Part shown: positions 51,816 to 64,000 of the stretch, in pieces
How positions within the stretch are numbered: position 1 is the first letter of the stretch
How the letters are laid out: each line of letters begins with the position of its first letter
Assembly (NCBI RefSeq): GCF_015832195.1
Contig: NC_052016.1
Span: 84,760,547 to 84,824,546 of the forward strand
DNA from: Motacilla alba alba
Lineage: Eukaryota > Chordata > Aves > Passeriformes > Motacillidae
Direction of reading: 5' to 3'
Length of the DNA stretch: 64,000 bases
Made by a program: the position numbers and the translations under genes
Notes under the pieces: generated by a model
What the model was told of the DNA's origin: nothing
The model's input: only the letters and a program-made list of their open reading frames with translations
The model's database searches: none

Positions 51816-54800
51816 CAGGCTGTTGTTTTAGCTGAATCAGTTCCCTGAATCACTTTGACAGCCAGAGAATTTCTACCACGTATGTGAAGTTCACGAGGCT
51901 AATCTGCAAAGCTGAAACTTGAGACTTATTGAGAAGTGGGCTCTGAGAGCCTGAGACAAGTGGTCTTTTCTGCCTTTGCTCTCACTGCTGAGAGTCTGCA
52001 CTGCCTTTCTGCCATTGCATAGCCCAACTTGCTGAGAGACCTGTTGCTGGAAGATAGTTCTGCTTGGAAGGCCTCTCTTGCTTGTCTTCTCCAGGCAAAC
52101 ATCCAAGTGTCCATCAGCTGGGTCTAGAGGTTTTTATTGACCTTCCTGGGGGAGCAGCAAGAGCTGAAAGGAGAGAGGTATGGGATTAAACCAGAAAAGC
52201 TTTGGGAGGCTCTGACCCAGAAGAGCATCTGCAGGTTCTACCATGGAATTGTCTGGCTTTTTTCCAGAGGAAAGGAAAGTGCTGAACAGTGAAGTTTGGA
52301 GGGGATGCAGGGGATGTTGCAGGGTCAAGCAGTTGGGGTGTTGTGTAGAGCAGCGCCTCTGCGTCCACGTGCTATGGTTTCCCCATTCTGCTGTGATCTG
52401 AAGGGGTGAAGCCAGGCTGTTTGCTTTTGCCTTGTGTCACTTTCACAACACTTTCCTTACCAACAAATATTAAAAAAATCTAAATATTGTATTGCTAATA
52501 GAATTTCTCCCATCATTTATTTGTGGAAACTCAGTTAACTGAAACTTACATTTAATTGCCTATTTGAGAGTTCATAGATCAAATTACTAGTGTACCAACT
52601 TGAATTTTTTTTAAAGGAAATTGAATATGCTGAATATACTAGTATTTCCTGGGCTGTCTGTTATATATGTTCCATATATAACTTAGAAAAACATTTTTCA
52701 CTTCTTTTGTCAGATAAATATTACTACAAGAGGATAAATAGTTATGTGCAAATACATTGGCAGTTTCATATAATTATAAATGTGTGTACTGGCTTGAAGG
52801 GGCAGCAAATGATATTTAAAGGCATGCTGAGATCCAAGAGCTGAGTATTTACTGACAGCAGTAGTGCATTTGCCACAAAGCTTGATGTCATGCTAGCAAT
52901 GTACTTAGGCTGCACACATTAGTACTTTATGCAAAAGTAAGCATAAACATGGATGACAAGTAGGAAAGTTTAAGGGTCTTAGCTTGATGTTTCCTTGCTG
53001 ATTAAGTGTCTAAGCATACCATTACTTTGCTTCACAAAGGAGCCTCGTGTGTTTTCAACATAGGATATGCATCAAGTCCTTGTCACTGAATTTCTGTCAG
53101 TGTATTTACCTAAACTGTAAATAGTCCCAGAGTTCGTATTTGAAGGCCACAGCTACTCTCCAAGCTGCAAAATCAGAATCAAATTGCATTTCTTTATCAA
53201 ATACATCTTCCATATCGCACACCTTTGCATTTCTTTCATACTGGTTTTAGCTGCCCAGAAGCTGAAGAGGCATTTAGCGCAGTGGTGCAATATAAGCAAG
53301 AAGGTTTGAAGTTATCAACAGACACTACTTACATTTAATATCTTCTTTGGAATCTTTACCCTCCCTGCTAGGCTTTAAAAATACTTTAGATAACCAAGAG
53401 TTTAGCCAACAAAATTAATTGTATTTTTTTCCACTACAATACTTGCTGTTACAGAGGAAGAAGATAAAGAATCAAATATTATTTTTCTTAGCAGTAGGTA
53501 ATTTTCTACCATATCAAGAGCTATGCTTGCTAAGGTAATTGTAGCAAAAATCAGAATTTGATCAAAATTAATCAGAGCATAAAGTAGTTGTGCTAGGAGA
53601 TTGAGAAGATATCTGTGTTCTCTTGGACCCAAAGCTTGGTAGATCATAACTAACTGGGAGGACTAATGACTTTGCTTTCCTCTGCAGGGTCACATGAGTG
53701 GCTGGGTGTTGAAATGGATTGACTGTTGATAGGATTTGCCATAGTGGATCATGCTTTCAGCTGTGTGCTTCTCTTCTAGCTTATTACAAGCAGGCAGACT
53801 GGACACAAAGGCTGCACTGAAATATAGCTTAGCTTATATACAGCGCAATACTTTAAAGATATCCTCCATTTCATGAGAAGTGTAGTCTGGAAGTGTCATT
53901 TTATTGTTACCTGCAACATGGATCTGTTCAAATTAGAATCTGTGTGGGGGTATTTTGCAATTATTTTTCAAGTATTCCTGAAAATTCAGAATGGAATCAA
54001 TGTTTGTATATATGCTGAAGAGATAAATGTTAAGAGTTTGAAGCTTATTCTTTTGCATTGGAAAGCAGATGAAGTACATGGAAGGGAGAAAATAATAGCC
54101 CAAAGTTTTCTGTTTCTTATTTCTTCCTTCTGGAGTGGGAATATAAATTGTTGGTTAGAGCTTTAAAAGCTGACAGAATGCATTCAGAGATTTTCAAATT
54201 ACTTCTGGATTTGCTTTAAAAAAAATCCAGGAACTGACACTTCAGCAGAGTTTAGTGATCATAGACTTTATTTTTTTCAACTACCTTCCGTTATTGGTCA
54301 GCTTCATGTAGTTCAGTAATTGAAATACCATCAGCATGGCAAAGCAAGGTGAAGTTAGCAGAGCAATGGGAGAACAGGTTCACCTAGTAATGACCCTGAG
54401 TTTTTCAACTACAATGTTATATTCATGCTTACCTGTATTGTCAGTATTTAAGGGACAGAGATGCCTGGGGTGATTATAAGAGTACCGTTGTTACAAATGG
54501 CAACAGTTCTGCATGGAGTGCTTTTCTGTCCATTCATGCAGGGGCATGCAACCATATGCTGGGTGCAGTTTTTCTGTACCTTATAATTCTTTTGCATTCC
54601 TGATGGGTGTTCAGTCACAGAGTTCAGATGTGCCTTTTAAGATAGTCAGTAATCCAAAGCAGTTTGATGGTCATCCAGCTGTGCTCTGACTCTTGAGGCT
54701 CAGAGCAAGAACCTCAGCTAAAGACAGTGATGCCCAGTAGAAATGGGCATGTCTTCTCAGCTCCCATCTCAGTGTCATCAGAGGCCACGACACCTGGAAG

Positions 54801-55431
54801 AGCTGCTGAGATACTGGGCGGTGTCCTGGCCATGATCTGGTGAAGCACTCTAATCCTACAGCTCTTGCTAAACTGGGAGATACTGCTAGCTGAAAACAAC
54901 ATGAGTGATGACAGTGACAAAGAAAAGGCTTTTCTGACGGCTCATTTAAACATCCAGTGCATTTAGAGAATATACAACAATGTTTTGTGAGCTAGATAAG
55001 CAATGGTGGTCTGAGAGGCTAAAACATTTGTGATCTGCTTATATGAGCATCCCAGTCCTTGCAGGATCTAAGAAGATAATTAGATAATAGGCTTCCAGCA
55101 GATGCTTTTGTTATATCTAGTCACGAAAAGAGAAGGAGGTAGCCTGTAGCGTATCAGAAAGTGGCGTAGGAATAAATACAATGTACAGATACAATCAAAA
55201 GGCACAGGTCATCATGGAAAGGACTGCACACAACAACCCTAAACATTTTGGTTACTCAGCATTATATTCTTGCCTCCATGGGACTTATTTTACCGGAGGA
55301 CAGGGTGACAAAACCAAGCAAATTGCTCTCAATCAGGGAATATTTAAAGGCCAGGTTTCTAAGGGCATTAGAAGTCATTCCTGACAACACAAAAGAAGTC
55401 TCTTGTCCTAAATGCTTGTGATAGTGTGAGC

Positions 55432-55461
55432 GGTTTTTTGTTTGTTTGTTTGTTTGTTTTT
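55432..55461. repeat. (TTTG)n microsatellite
   Basis: About five TTTG units preceded by a T run, ending in TTTTTAG. Simple repeat. Confidence 0.9.
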
Positions 55462-58439
55462 AGGAGAACCAAATGCTAGTAGTAGAGATGAAAGAAACAG
55501 TAAAAGTCATCAGTAACTTCTTTATGCATCTGCTGCCTTTGTCTGTATATCTTCTTCATTTCTGCATCTGCTGCATTTTCTTACAGAACATTTAATTTTC
55601 AGAGATTAGATGAAAAATGAAAATACACTTAAGCACTGTTTGCCATCCTTTTTTTCCCCAAAACCTCCTTTCAGACTTTCTTTAGTCTCATTTTCACAGT
55701 TTTGCTTATTACTATCCATTTATTAGTTTTTCTTTGATTCCATTCAAAACTAATATGCATAATGCAGTCTCTCTGTAGGGCCCTTATTCTGAGTATATTT
55801 AAATCTCTTTTAACTCAGTTCATGGAAAGAGAATCTTTGAATTACATATTTATTGCCATTTTGTTCATTTCCCTTAATTTCTTTATAAATTCTTTGACTA
55901 GCTTTAGGTTTTTGACTTCTCTTAAGGCAGTAGGTCCTATCTTGAAAATCTAGGAATGCTTCCCACTTGTTAGCCTTCATAAACTAGCAGCTGGACACTG
56001 AAGCACTGTTATGGCAAATGAGAGCACGAATGAGTTGTTTCCCACTGAAGAAAAAAGAATGGCAACGGTGCTCCAAGACAAAGCTGTTTGGGTTATCGTG
56101 ATAACTTTTCTAGCCAGCAGAGTTGGTTGAATAGAATTATCGGCTGCAGACACAGTAAATGAGGAACAAATCATGCTCACTAGGCTGGGTGGTTTCAGGG
56201 AGGAGGATGAAATTTGCAGTGAAATTTCTGCATGTAATAGAGCAAAGCTCTGGCATCTGCTCACAGGTCCTGCCCCGTGGTGAAAGCATAGAGAAACTTG
56301 GGAAAATTACAGTTCTCGCAGTCTGTGGATTATCCCAGATCTCTGACTCTACACATGATTTTGCTTCAGATAATCAAAGAAGCAGGAAAAAAAGTGTGCC
56401 TTTTTCATAGAAATAATTTGTTATTTGAGGTGACTGGTGGATATCAGTGGATAGCTACAAAGTGTGCCTTGGTGTCTCTTAGAGCTTCCTTTTCAGATCC
56501 AGAACTATATTTGGAAGTTTGTGTCTCTGTTAGCTCCTGTCTCATGTCTGTCAGCTCCCTACAGCTGCTGCCAGATCTGACCCTGTTGTCCTTTGGGCAA
56601 ACTCTTGTTGATGGGCCACGTCTTGTCCAACTTGATCACACAGCCTCAGGAAATCATTCATCCATGTCTGTTTGCCCTGTAAACATTTACATTACTGTGC
56701 TGAGCTGAGCACAGGGAGCGACTTTCATTCTCTGCAGCCTGTCCATTGAAAAATGCTAATTCAGAGTAGTCTGTCACTGCTCACCTGTTATCTTCAGCTC
56801 AGATCACACTCTTGATATTTAGATTCTCTTAATGGCTGCCTGCCTGAACTGTGTCTTCCTCTGTGCTCAAGGATTCCTCTGGGAGCTTTACTCCATGCAA
56901 GTAAGATATACTGCAATCTCTTTAAGAGGCCTGTTTTGTTGTCTGTATTTGGTGTGTTATAGCTCTTCAGGGATTCAACTGCAAGAGTTAAGTATTATGG
57001 TAGTGACTTACAGCATCCTGATGTCATGTATAGATCACTAAATTACATTTGAATGCCTGAAGATTAAAGAGATGCTTCCCTTTTTCGAAACCATCAGCCC
57101 TACAGAGGCATTTTCAAATTAAAGCTCCCCCCAATTAAAATTTTTAAAGTCTATGCCCACTGTTGGGAAAGTATCGTTTATTTCAAATGTTACTGCACAT
57201 ACTGTAGCCTTTCTCAAGAGCTGTATGAAAAGATGATAGTTTGATCTGAAGTTGGATCACTTGGGGAAGCATTTTCTGCATGAAGTGAAGAATTGTTCTG
57301 CATCGTCAAAGGAAACAAATTAAATGGAGTTTTTTTTCAGTCTCTCTTAATCCAGTACACAAGAAGGAGCATTTATTTCAGTCCAAAAGTATAAGATCTA
57401 GTCAGTAGATTACGTGAGTGTTGTTGTTTATCCGCAAAGACTGTAGGGGGAAAATGTGATATAGTGAATGCTTGTCAGTGAGATCCTTTTCTCTTGGAGA
57501 ACTGAGACAGAGCCTCAAGTAAAAATGGCATTTTCTTGTACTTGTGAATTTAAAAAAAAAACTTCTAAAATGCAAAAGAATTTTAAATAAAACTTGCAAC
57601 AGCAGGTTGTAGTAGGCAGAAATGTAAGTGTGATGGTGTATTAAAAAAAAATACACCCCAAAGCTGAAGATTTCTTTTCTCTTAAGCAGAATAAAAGTAA
57701 ATTTGCTATTAATATGGACAAAAATTTCACAAGTGCAGCTGAAGCAAAAACTGTCACTGACCTGATTGTAAAGATACAGCAGTCTTTAAAAGTGTTCTAG
57801 GCAGGATTAATTCCCACTCAGAAGCAAATTTAAGGTTTAGAGGAGGGTGGTTGGAAGGAGACATACATAAATAATTGCCTCCTGATCTGGAATTTCCGCT
57901 TGGTTTCTGGCCAGCTGGAGGAGTGGACGTTTTTAGACAGGACAGCAGTTGTTAGTTTTTCTCATCATTAGCAGTCAAGAAGGTTTCTCCTTCGACTTGG
58001 AGTTAACTGAGAAAAAGTGTTGAATGGTAAAAAATTGAGCTGTCCTGGAGTATGTTCTGTAGATGCAGCAAGCTGCATATTTTAAATGCATTATCTTAAC
58101 TTAGTAATTAAAAATAGTTACCTTTGAGGGGAAGGAGGCGTATTTCATCTGCATTGTTTTGTTGCATACTCCAGACATATTTTACTACACATTTAAATTA
58201 TTATGTAGTATAGTATTCATATTCCATATGCACTGCATGGCCTGATATGTGGGCATACGTGTGGCCATGTTTGTAGCTCTGTAAAATGACGAGACCACTC
58301 ATGTTAGGGACAGGCCTTGCTGGATCAGGGCCTGGGGAGCAGGTTGTCTATTAGCACTGAAATAAGTACAAGGGACTTTGATAAAAGAAAAAGCCAAACC
58401 AATCAGCTTCACCATTTTTTTTGGTGCATGTTGGAGGAA

Positions 58440-58740
58440 TGTCGGGCTTGGTTCATGGCGGGCTACAGGTGCAGCGGCGTTCCACTCGTATGAGCCGTAG
58501 TGGCATCTTGAGCTTGAGTGCACGTTGTCAGTGCTGGGAAGGATCTTGTAGCTCTTCCCACTCTGCCAGGCCTGGCTCCCGCACCCTGGCTGGCCAGCAG
58601 GGCAGGGGTGCTTCCTTTCTGCCTGGCTGCCAGGGCCCCACCAGCCCTGGCTGCCCGTCTCCAGCGCCCCATGGCAGCCCTGCCCCAGCCGTGCCCCAGC
58701 AGGGCTGGTCTCCCATAGCCTGGCATGGCCCCTGAGCTGG
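58440..58740. other. GC-rich patch
   Basis: A strongly GC-rich block in AT-rich surroundings, with many CAGCCCTGGC/GCCAGGC-type words in both orientations (for example GCCAGGCCTGGC and CTGGCTGCCAGGGCC) that could fold. Open frames exist on both strands because stop codons are rare in GC-rich sequence. None shows a domain or clear splice sites. It could be a regulatory element or an unrecognised old repeat. Confidence 0.45.
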
Positions 58741-59160
58741 GCCCCTGTTGATGAAGGAGCTGTTATCATTTTCCTTCTTTAATGCCTGGTGGGAGTAATA
58801 GGAATTGAGGTTGTTTTCTGTTGTCACACAGTACTTTCAGTGCCAGGAGCCCTGCTTCTGCTCCCTTCATTTATTCTGAGTCAACGTCTGACTTCCTCCT
58901 GAGCAATTTCTGTTCAATCCTCCCCCTTTGTCTTCAGGAAGAAGTTGTCTTTCTCCTCCACTGCTCACCTCCCCCACACTCTTTAAATGAAAACTCATAG
59001 GCTGGATTTCCACCCCTAGCAAAACAAAGAGAAGTTTAAAACACTTAGTTATTGAAGATGCGCTGCAGTAAGTAAAGGGATTATCAACAGCAGAATTAAA
59101 TCTTGGAGAGTAAAAAACTTGAAGTTTATGTGTGGAAAAATTAATGCTATGAGGATCTCA

Positions 59161-59187
59161 AAGCCAATTAAAATAAATAATTGGCTT
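59161..59187. promoter_or_regulatory. Perfect inverted repeat with paired TAATTG cores
   Basis: AAGCCAATTA and TAATTGGCTT form a perfect 10-base inverted repeat around a 7-base AT spacer. Each arm holds a CAATTA/TAATTG core of the type bound by homeodomain proteins, and a CCAAT pentamer. The arrangement would suit a dimeric homeodomain or NF-Y-type site, but binding is an inference from motif alone. Confidence 0.4.
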
Positions 59188-61129
59188 CTATGAGCACTAC
59201 TGTCTGCTGCTAATCGAAGTTGTTATTATAGTAAATACTCTGATCATTAAACAAGTTATTTCTATGTGGCAAGACTGTTGCAGACACACACTTGTATCTG
59301 CAATAGTCTACGTATGCATATTCCTCATTTAGTTCTATATTGCTAAAACTCCCTGGATTCTAAGAAAAAATGTGCCACAATACTGTATACTTAAATATTG
59401 TGTGACATAACCTAAAACAAGTCATGAACCAGAGGTGTGGTGAGTGGCCGCCTCATTACAAACCTTTCTGTCTTCCCCCTTGTTCAGCCTTTGGAAATAG
59501 GAATAATGACCATTTAGGCTGCAAATAATGTGCTTACCCAGTAAATTGCCATGAGAAAAGTCCCTCTGTATATATCTGTTTGCTTATGCCTCCCTGCAGA
59601 GCATAATGCATGCATAAAATCCTACATAAGGAACACACACGTCGTTGTGCATAAGATTTAGTAGTAAATTTTATCTATGCCTGGAATCCTTTGTTATTAA
59701 TGGTTATAATTATTAGAGTGTGTGAGCCATAGCTGCCATTCCCACAGGCAGCAGTCCCTCACCCCCATCTTCACATCCTTGCAGTAGGATCATGCCTTCA
59801 GCAGCAAACTCAAATTTCCAGATTTTCTTAGTCATCTTCTTTCCATCCCATCTTTACTTTGCCCTGTCACCAGTCCTAGCTCTGTCCTGTCCAGTGTCCA
59901 CTGTTGACTCTCAGCCCTGACATGGGTGGTATAATGCAGTTTCCAGTACTGCATTGCAAACCATATTTGAAATGGTTTTCCTGGGTTATTTTCCACTTCT
60001 TCCAGGGCCCAGCTATCAATCTGTGGGATAAGCAGCAATTCTTTTTCACGTTAGACTTGGGGAGTCATTAGTTTTTTGCAAGCTGTTTTCCGTGTCATGT
60101 TTGATTTTTTTTTCCAAAGATATATGCTTTTAAAGTGTCAGTTAAAAAAAGAAGGTTCTGAACAATTTCTGGTATTCGTCCTTCAAAGGCAAACTCACAG
60201 AAAGTTCTTTAGGTTTTTGGTTTTCTCTTGGTATTGTAAATCTGTGTGTTACAACTTACCTTGGGTACTCCAGACTCCTCTTGATGGTTATGTGTCAAAT
60301 TAGTCTAACAATTAAAGTGTCAGGGAAGATACATACCATTCAAAACACTTGTGTGTGAGACAAGTACTAAATAAACAGTTTTCTGACAGCTACGGGAAAA
60401 GTCAGGAACGGTGCTGCAGAAGAAGAAAACCATTGTAGAAGTGTTTATCCTCTGTATGTAGGAAGTGCTGACCATTTTCCTTGTCCTTTAGGTTTCTGAT
60501 AGAGTAGAAAAATAAGTAGTGCTGTGAAAATCAGAGGGATAGTGGGTGCTATCTTCACTGATATTCATTTACCTGTTGCATTAAGGCAATACTTGGTATA
60601 GATAAACAAAATGTTGAGGTTTGTTGAACATCAGAGGGTGTCAACAACCAGTGATCTGTTAGCATGGTCAAATCCAGAAATACTCAGTATTTGTCTCTCC
60701 TGAATGTTTGCTGCATGTTTGGAGTGCAGATCTTGAGAGTGAGCCAACCTGGCTCCATAAATCTGTTGAGGGGTCCACTTCTCCCAGACCTTTGCCTCCT
60801 GGCCCCTCTAGTGGATGTCTGTGTAGGCAGTGTGTCTTTGCAGTGGGGGATAGGGTGTGCTTTGGTGGAGTGTATTGCAAGACCTGAGAGGTAATTTTAG
60901 CTCCAACAATGGCCTTGTTTGGTGCCAATCTGATAACAGCCATCCTGGTTTGCGGAGATCACAATCTACTTTATGCTCGGTGTGCTGTCAGTCTTTTGCA
61001 TGTTAAAAATTAAATACTGTTTATATAAAGAAACAAAGTGGAAAAAATAGTTTTGTTCCTGTTGAGAACTTGTCAATTTATGTTACTAAATGTCATGTTT
61101 TTCCTGCCTGCAATAATTTTTTGCTTCGT

Positions 61130-61660
61130 GAGCTTGCGGGGGAAGCACTGCACAGCATCTCGTGGAGAGGAAGCTGCTCATTCGCTGCCCTGACCTCGGA
61201 CTGTCTCCTGGAAGCTCAGCCAGGGCCCGCTTCCTATGGCTTTTCCCACTGCAGAGCCTTTCCTCTGGGGACCAGTCACTCTGGGCTAGTGCAGCTTTTG
61301 CCTCAGGATGCACAAAGTCTGCTCAGTCTCTGCACAGCACGGGAGGCTTTCAGAAGCTGTTTTTTGAGTGACATCAGTGCAGTGGTTTCTCTCCTTTGAT
61401 GGGGAGAGCTGAGGATGAGTTCCCAACCACAGAGATGCAGCCTCTGGTGGTCTTGCCGCCCACCTCCAGCTGGGTGTTTGGCAGGACGTGCAGCTGCTGT
61501 GAGCCAGCTGGCCACACCTCCCACATCGTCTCCAGCTTGGGTAGAGAAGCACTGGTGGCACAAGGCAGAGGAGAGCAAGAACAGCAATGCAGAAGGTACC
61601 TGGGCAGTCAGGGGTTCCTGGGTACCTTAGCCAGGCCCTAGACTGCAGTCTTAATAAACC
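61130..61660. other. GC-rich patch
   Basis: A second GC-rich block, about 530 bases, with several frames of 70-125 codons on both strands (the longest at 61286-61663, minus). None has a recognisable domain. A splice-like TTTCTCTCCTTTGATGG and a GCAGAAGGTACC occur but do not define a convincing exon. Function unknown. Confidence 0.4.
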
Positions 61661-63828
61661 CAAACTGTCTTAATCCTTCAACTCATGCTGCTGTATCTAT
61701 AAAGCACCACTGCCTATTCATGAGAAGAAAAGCCTTCAAAATCTTATTTGCATACTTAAAGTCACTTCAACTCAGCAGTGTGCGGATGCTCTTGCCTACT
61801 CCCCCAGTACTGTGAGGTATAGCCAGACACTGTTTCTGCTTGTGCTGCAGAAACAGCTGGTGAGGAGGTCTCATGCTTTTCCTTCATCATTTAGTAATTA
61901 AAGGCTAATCTTACAGCTGCCTTAAATGGCAGAATGGAAGTTAGCTCTGCCATCTTCAGATTTTTTTTTAATTAAATAGATTACAGTGCAGCATGCCTTG
62001 AAAATCCCCTTTTCTTTGCTTTGCTTAATACATATCCTGTGGCCTTACTACGGGTTGATGCACTCACAGCTTTAGATCTTTATACGATACATGAGAATAT
62101 TTTGGCAGTGTGAAGGAATGGTATTGGTGTTACAGGTCTGGTAATTCAGTGTCTCAAATTACATTCGTGTCAGAAAGAGCACAATATTTCCTTCATGCCC
62201 CTAAGGAAGAGGGAATTAAATTGAAAAGTCTTTACATTTCAAATATTGAAAGATGGTAAAAGGGCTACTGTGAATTGCCTAAAAAAATAAATAATACATC
62301 CAGTCCTTTTGCATATAACTGAGCATAGTTATTTAGGTATCCAAACCCATTTCTTGTTGGACAAAAACTGCAGGATCAAGCTTTACAGTCCCTTGTTGAA
62401 AGTCTGCCACAGCATCAAGGTGTGAAGTGATGAAATCAAGACAAGGAGCAAGTAATGTGGCCTTTCTCTTTTCTTATTTGGGGGGATGTTTGGTGCAGTC
62501 TGTTGACCCCTCTACACTAAGAAAAAAATTGTCAGCAGTTTCTTAGTCTGCTGAGTGCAATTGATCTCACAGCAGTGTGCGGTGTTTCATTATTTTCTTC
62601 AGTATTCCTAAGAAGGTCTGTAGGAGAGGTGGATTTACCGTAATGGCGGCTAAGTAGTTTAACTTAATCCTGAATAAACAAAAATATGCTCTCACCAAGG
62701 ACCTGGCATCTGGGACTGTCAGCATTTATTACTGCAAGGCTCAGAAGAGATAAAATTATCATTAGCCTTCACAGAAAGACCGTGAATATATTTTGAAAGG
62801 CATGTACTGCAAAGCACAAACTAGCCTCTCAGAGAAACTAGTTTAGATACTTAGATGCCTGTATTAGTAATGACACAAGCAAAATGCTCATCTCTTCACT
62901 TGATTTCTGGTTCAGAGCTCTCATTTTACGTGTTTGTGGTACTTCCCCATGGGTGAAATAGGTGTGTTTACTATTGCACATATGTGCATTTACAATTGTG
63001 TGAGTTTGTATTCAGAGGTTTTATCTACAGCTTCTGCCAAAATGTCTCCCTGAAGGAAACTGTATTTAGTAATTAACTGAGGTTTGGTGGGGTCTGGCCA
63101 TCTGGCAGCATGCTGCTGTTGATAAGCAGGCTGGGGTACAGTGCCCATGGACTACCAGGATTCCAGGGGACTGCGTTGAGTGTCATTATTAACAGATGCT
63201 TGCATGAAATACCAGGGTCTGGGATTATTCAAGCTTTTGGACCATCAGTTGTAAACCTGTATTCATCAAAAACCCTAAACCCACAACTACACATTTTGTC
63301 TATTGCAATAAGGTGTTGGGTTTTCCCATTGTTCTTGTTAGTGGTTTAAATAGTGAACATCAAACCTAGATTTCATTCCTAAGAAAGGGATTGAAGCAAA
63401 TTGCACAAGTATTTGGAAGTGAATTTGTAATAAAATATTAGGTTTATAGTTTACTCTAAATATTTCTTTGAGGGGAAACCTCAGCCCACTTTGAGTTCAG
63501 TGAGTGGACTAATACTCCTTGTAAACCTGGGATTAAGAGTCATAATTGTAGTTCTATTGAGAGGGAAAATGTTTTCTGAAGGAATCTCTCTTCCTCCAAC
63601 CCATGCAAGCTCCCTCTTTTACAGTAAAGCTAAAACTTTTGGGACTCTGCTGGGAGCACTTGTGCAGAAGGATTGTTGTCAACTGCTGATGGCACTGTGC
63701 ATGCTGCAGCCGGGGTCAAAAAGGCTGCTCTCTGTGTTTTACATGGGAAAGCCAAATACTCAGTGGAACTTTATGCCATCCCAAGGTCCCATCTTCTATT
63801 CGTAGCTGTCGTTCCCTAAAAGAAACGT

Positions 63829-63862
63829 GATGGATGGATGATATATAGACAGACAGACAGAC
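63829..63862. repeat. GATG/GACA tetranucleotide repeat
   Basis: Short run of GATG units, then ATATATAGACAGACAGACAG. Compound microsatellite. Confidence 0.85.
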
Positions 63863-64000
63863 ATCTGAAAGCAATTCTGTCCTTCTAAAAGGCTGGAAAG
63901 ATGTGTGATACATTCAAACTGTATCTTCACAGCAGTTTCCCAGTAATGTTTTAGGTGAATGAGTTTTGGAAGGGTCAAGTTCTTTGATGACTTTCTGATC

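Larger units (their letters stand above)
47641..58439 (+). other. FARP1: FARP1 second intron, unique sequence
   Basis: No exon or named transposon is recognisable. Small simple repeats are listed separately. A short imperfect direct repeat (GTTGGGCTTTGTTTCTCC, then GCTGGGCTTTATTTCTC) lies at about 50272-50317. Chance frames such as 56298-56708 lack splice sites and domains. Confidence 0.45.
58741..64000 (+). other. FARP1: FARP1 second intron, right end of window
   Basis: Intronic DNA including an AT-rich palindrome, a GC-rich patch and a small microsatellite listed separately. About 59060-59700 and 62640-62960 are complex, AT-rich and free of recognisable repeats, and are the best candidates for conserved regulatory DNA here. 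No exon of FARP1 is recognised before the window ends. Confidence 0.45.

Noticed and set aside
51768..51830. Strong pyrimidine tract ending in CAGG as a splice acceptor
   Set aside because: The sequence after it has early stops, no FARP1 similarity and no matching donor.
58299..58769. 156-codon minus-strand frame
   Set aside because: Low stop density is expected in this GC-rich block. The peptide is low-complexity in G, A and Q, with no domain.
1..64000. CRISPR arrays, prokaryotic operons, or tRNA/rRNA genes
   Set aside because: The only regular repeats are microsatellites and slippage duplications. No spacer-repeat structure or structural RNA gene was seen.

Overview
This is a stretch of a vertebrate, almost certainly avian, chromosome. 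The evidence for a bird is that the recognisable interspersed repeats are nearly all CR1-type LINE fragments, several of them with the characteristic CR1 3' end, in otherwise low-repeat, exon-poor DNA. The one exon I can identify confidently also reads as a diverged tetrapod orthologue. There are no bacterial genes, operons, CRISPR arrays, tRNAs or rRNAs.

The only confidently identified gene is FARP1 (FERM, ARH/RhoGEF and pleckstrin domain protein 1) on the + strand. A single exon (about 20822-21017) carries a short 5' UTR, the start codon at 20847 and the first 57 codons, ending in phase 0 at a good GT donor. Everything upstream (1-20821) is best read as the first intron. Everything downstream (21018-64000) is best read as the start of a very large second intron, because the next FARP1 coding exon is not visible in the window.

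Within the second intron, at 34522-34674, there is a candidate alternative first or cassette exon. It has a TATA-like motif, a strong Kozak start at 34621, a strong donor directly after codon 18 (AAG|GTAAGA), and the same phase 0 as the normal FARP1 exon. It could therefore splice in frame to the rest of FARP1 and replace the usual N-terminus. This is the most interesting signal in the window, and it is a prediction.

The rest is intronic DNA. Repeats, from left to right: an old minus-strand CR1/L3-like LINE with reverse-transcriptase remnants (2460-3240), poly-C and poly-T tracts, a perfect (CATCT)16 array (8012-8091), a CR1 fragment (10150-10295), a GC-rich patch with an 18-bp repeat (10540-11030), a CR1 3' end (16424-16486), a MIR-like SINE (about 21845-21950), small CR1 remnants (28095, 30450), two adjacent minus-strand CR1 3' ends (38182-39060), a plus-strand CR1 ORF2 remnant with an internal deletion (46860-47640), GC-rich patches near 58440 and 61130, and an AT-rich palindrome with paired homeodomain-type cores (59161-59187). 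Most open frames of 60-180 codons here are chance frames in intronic DNA and are not annotated.
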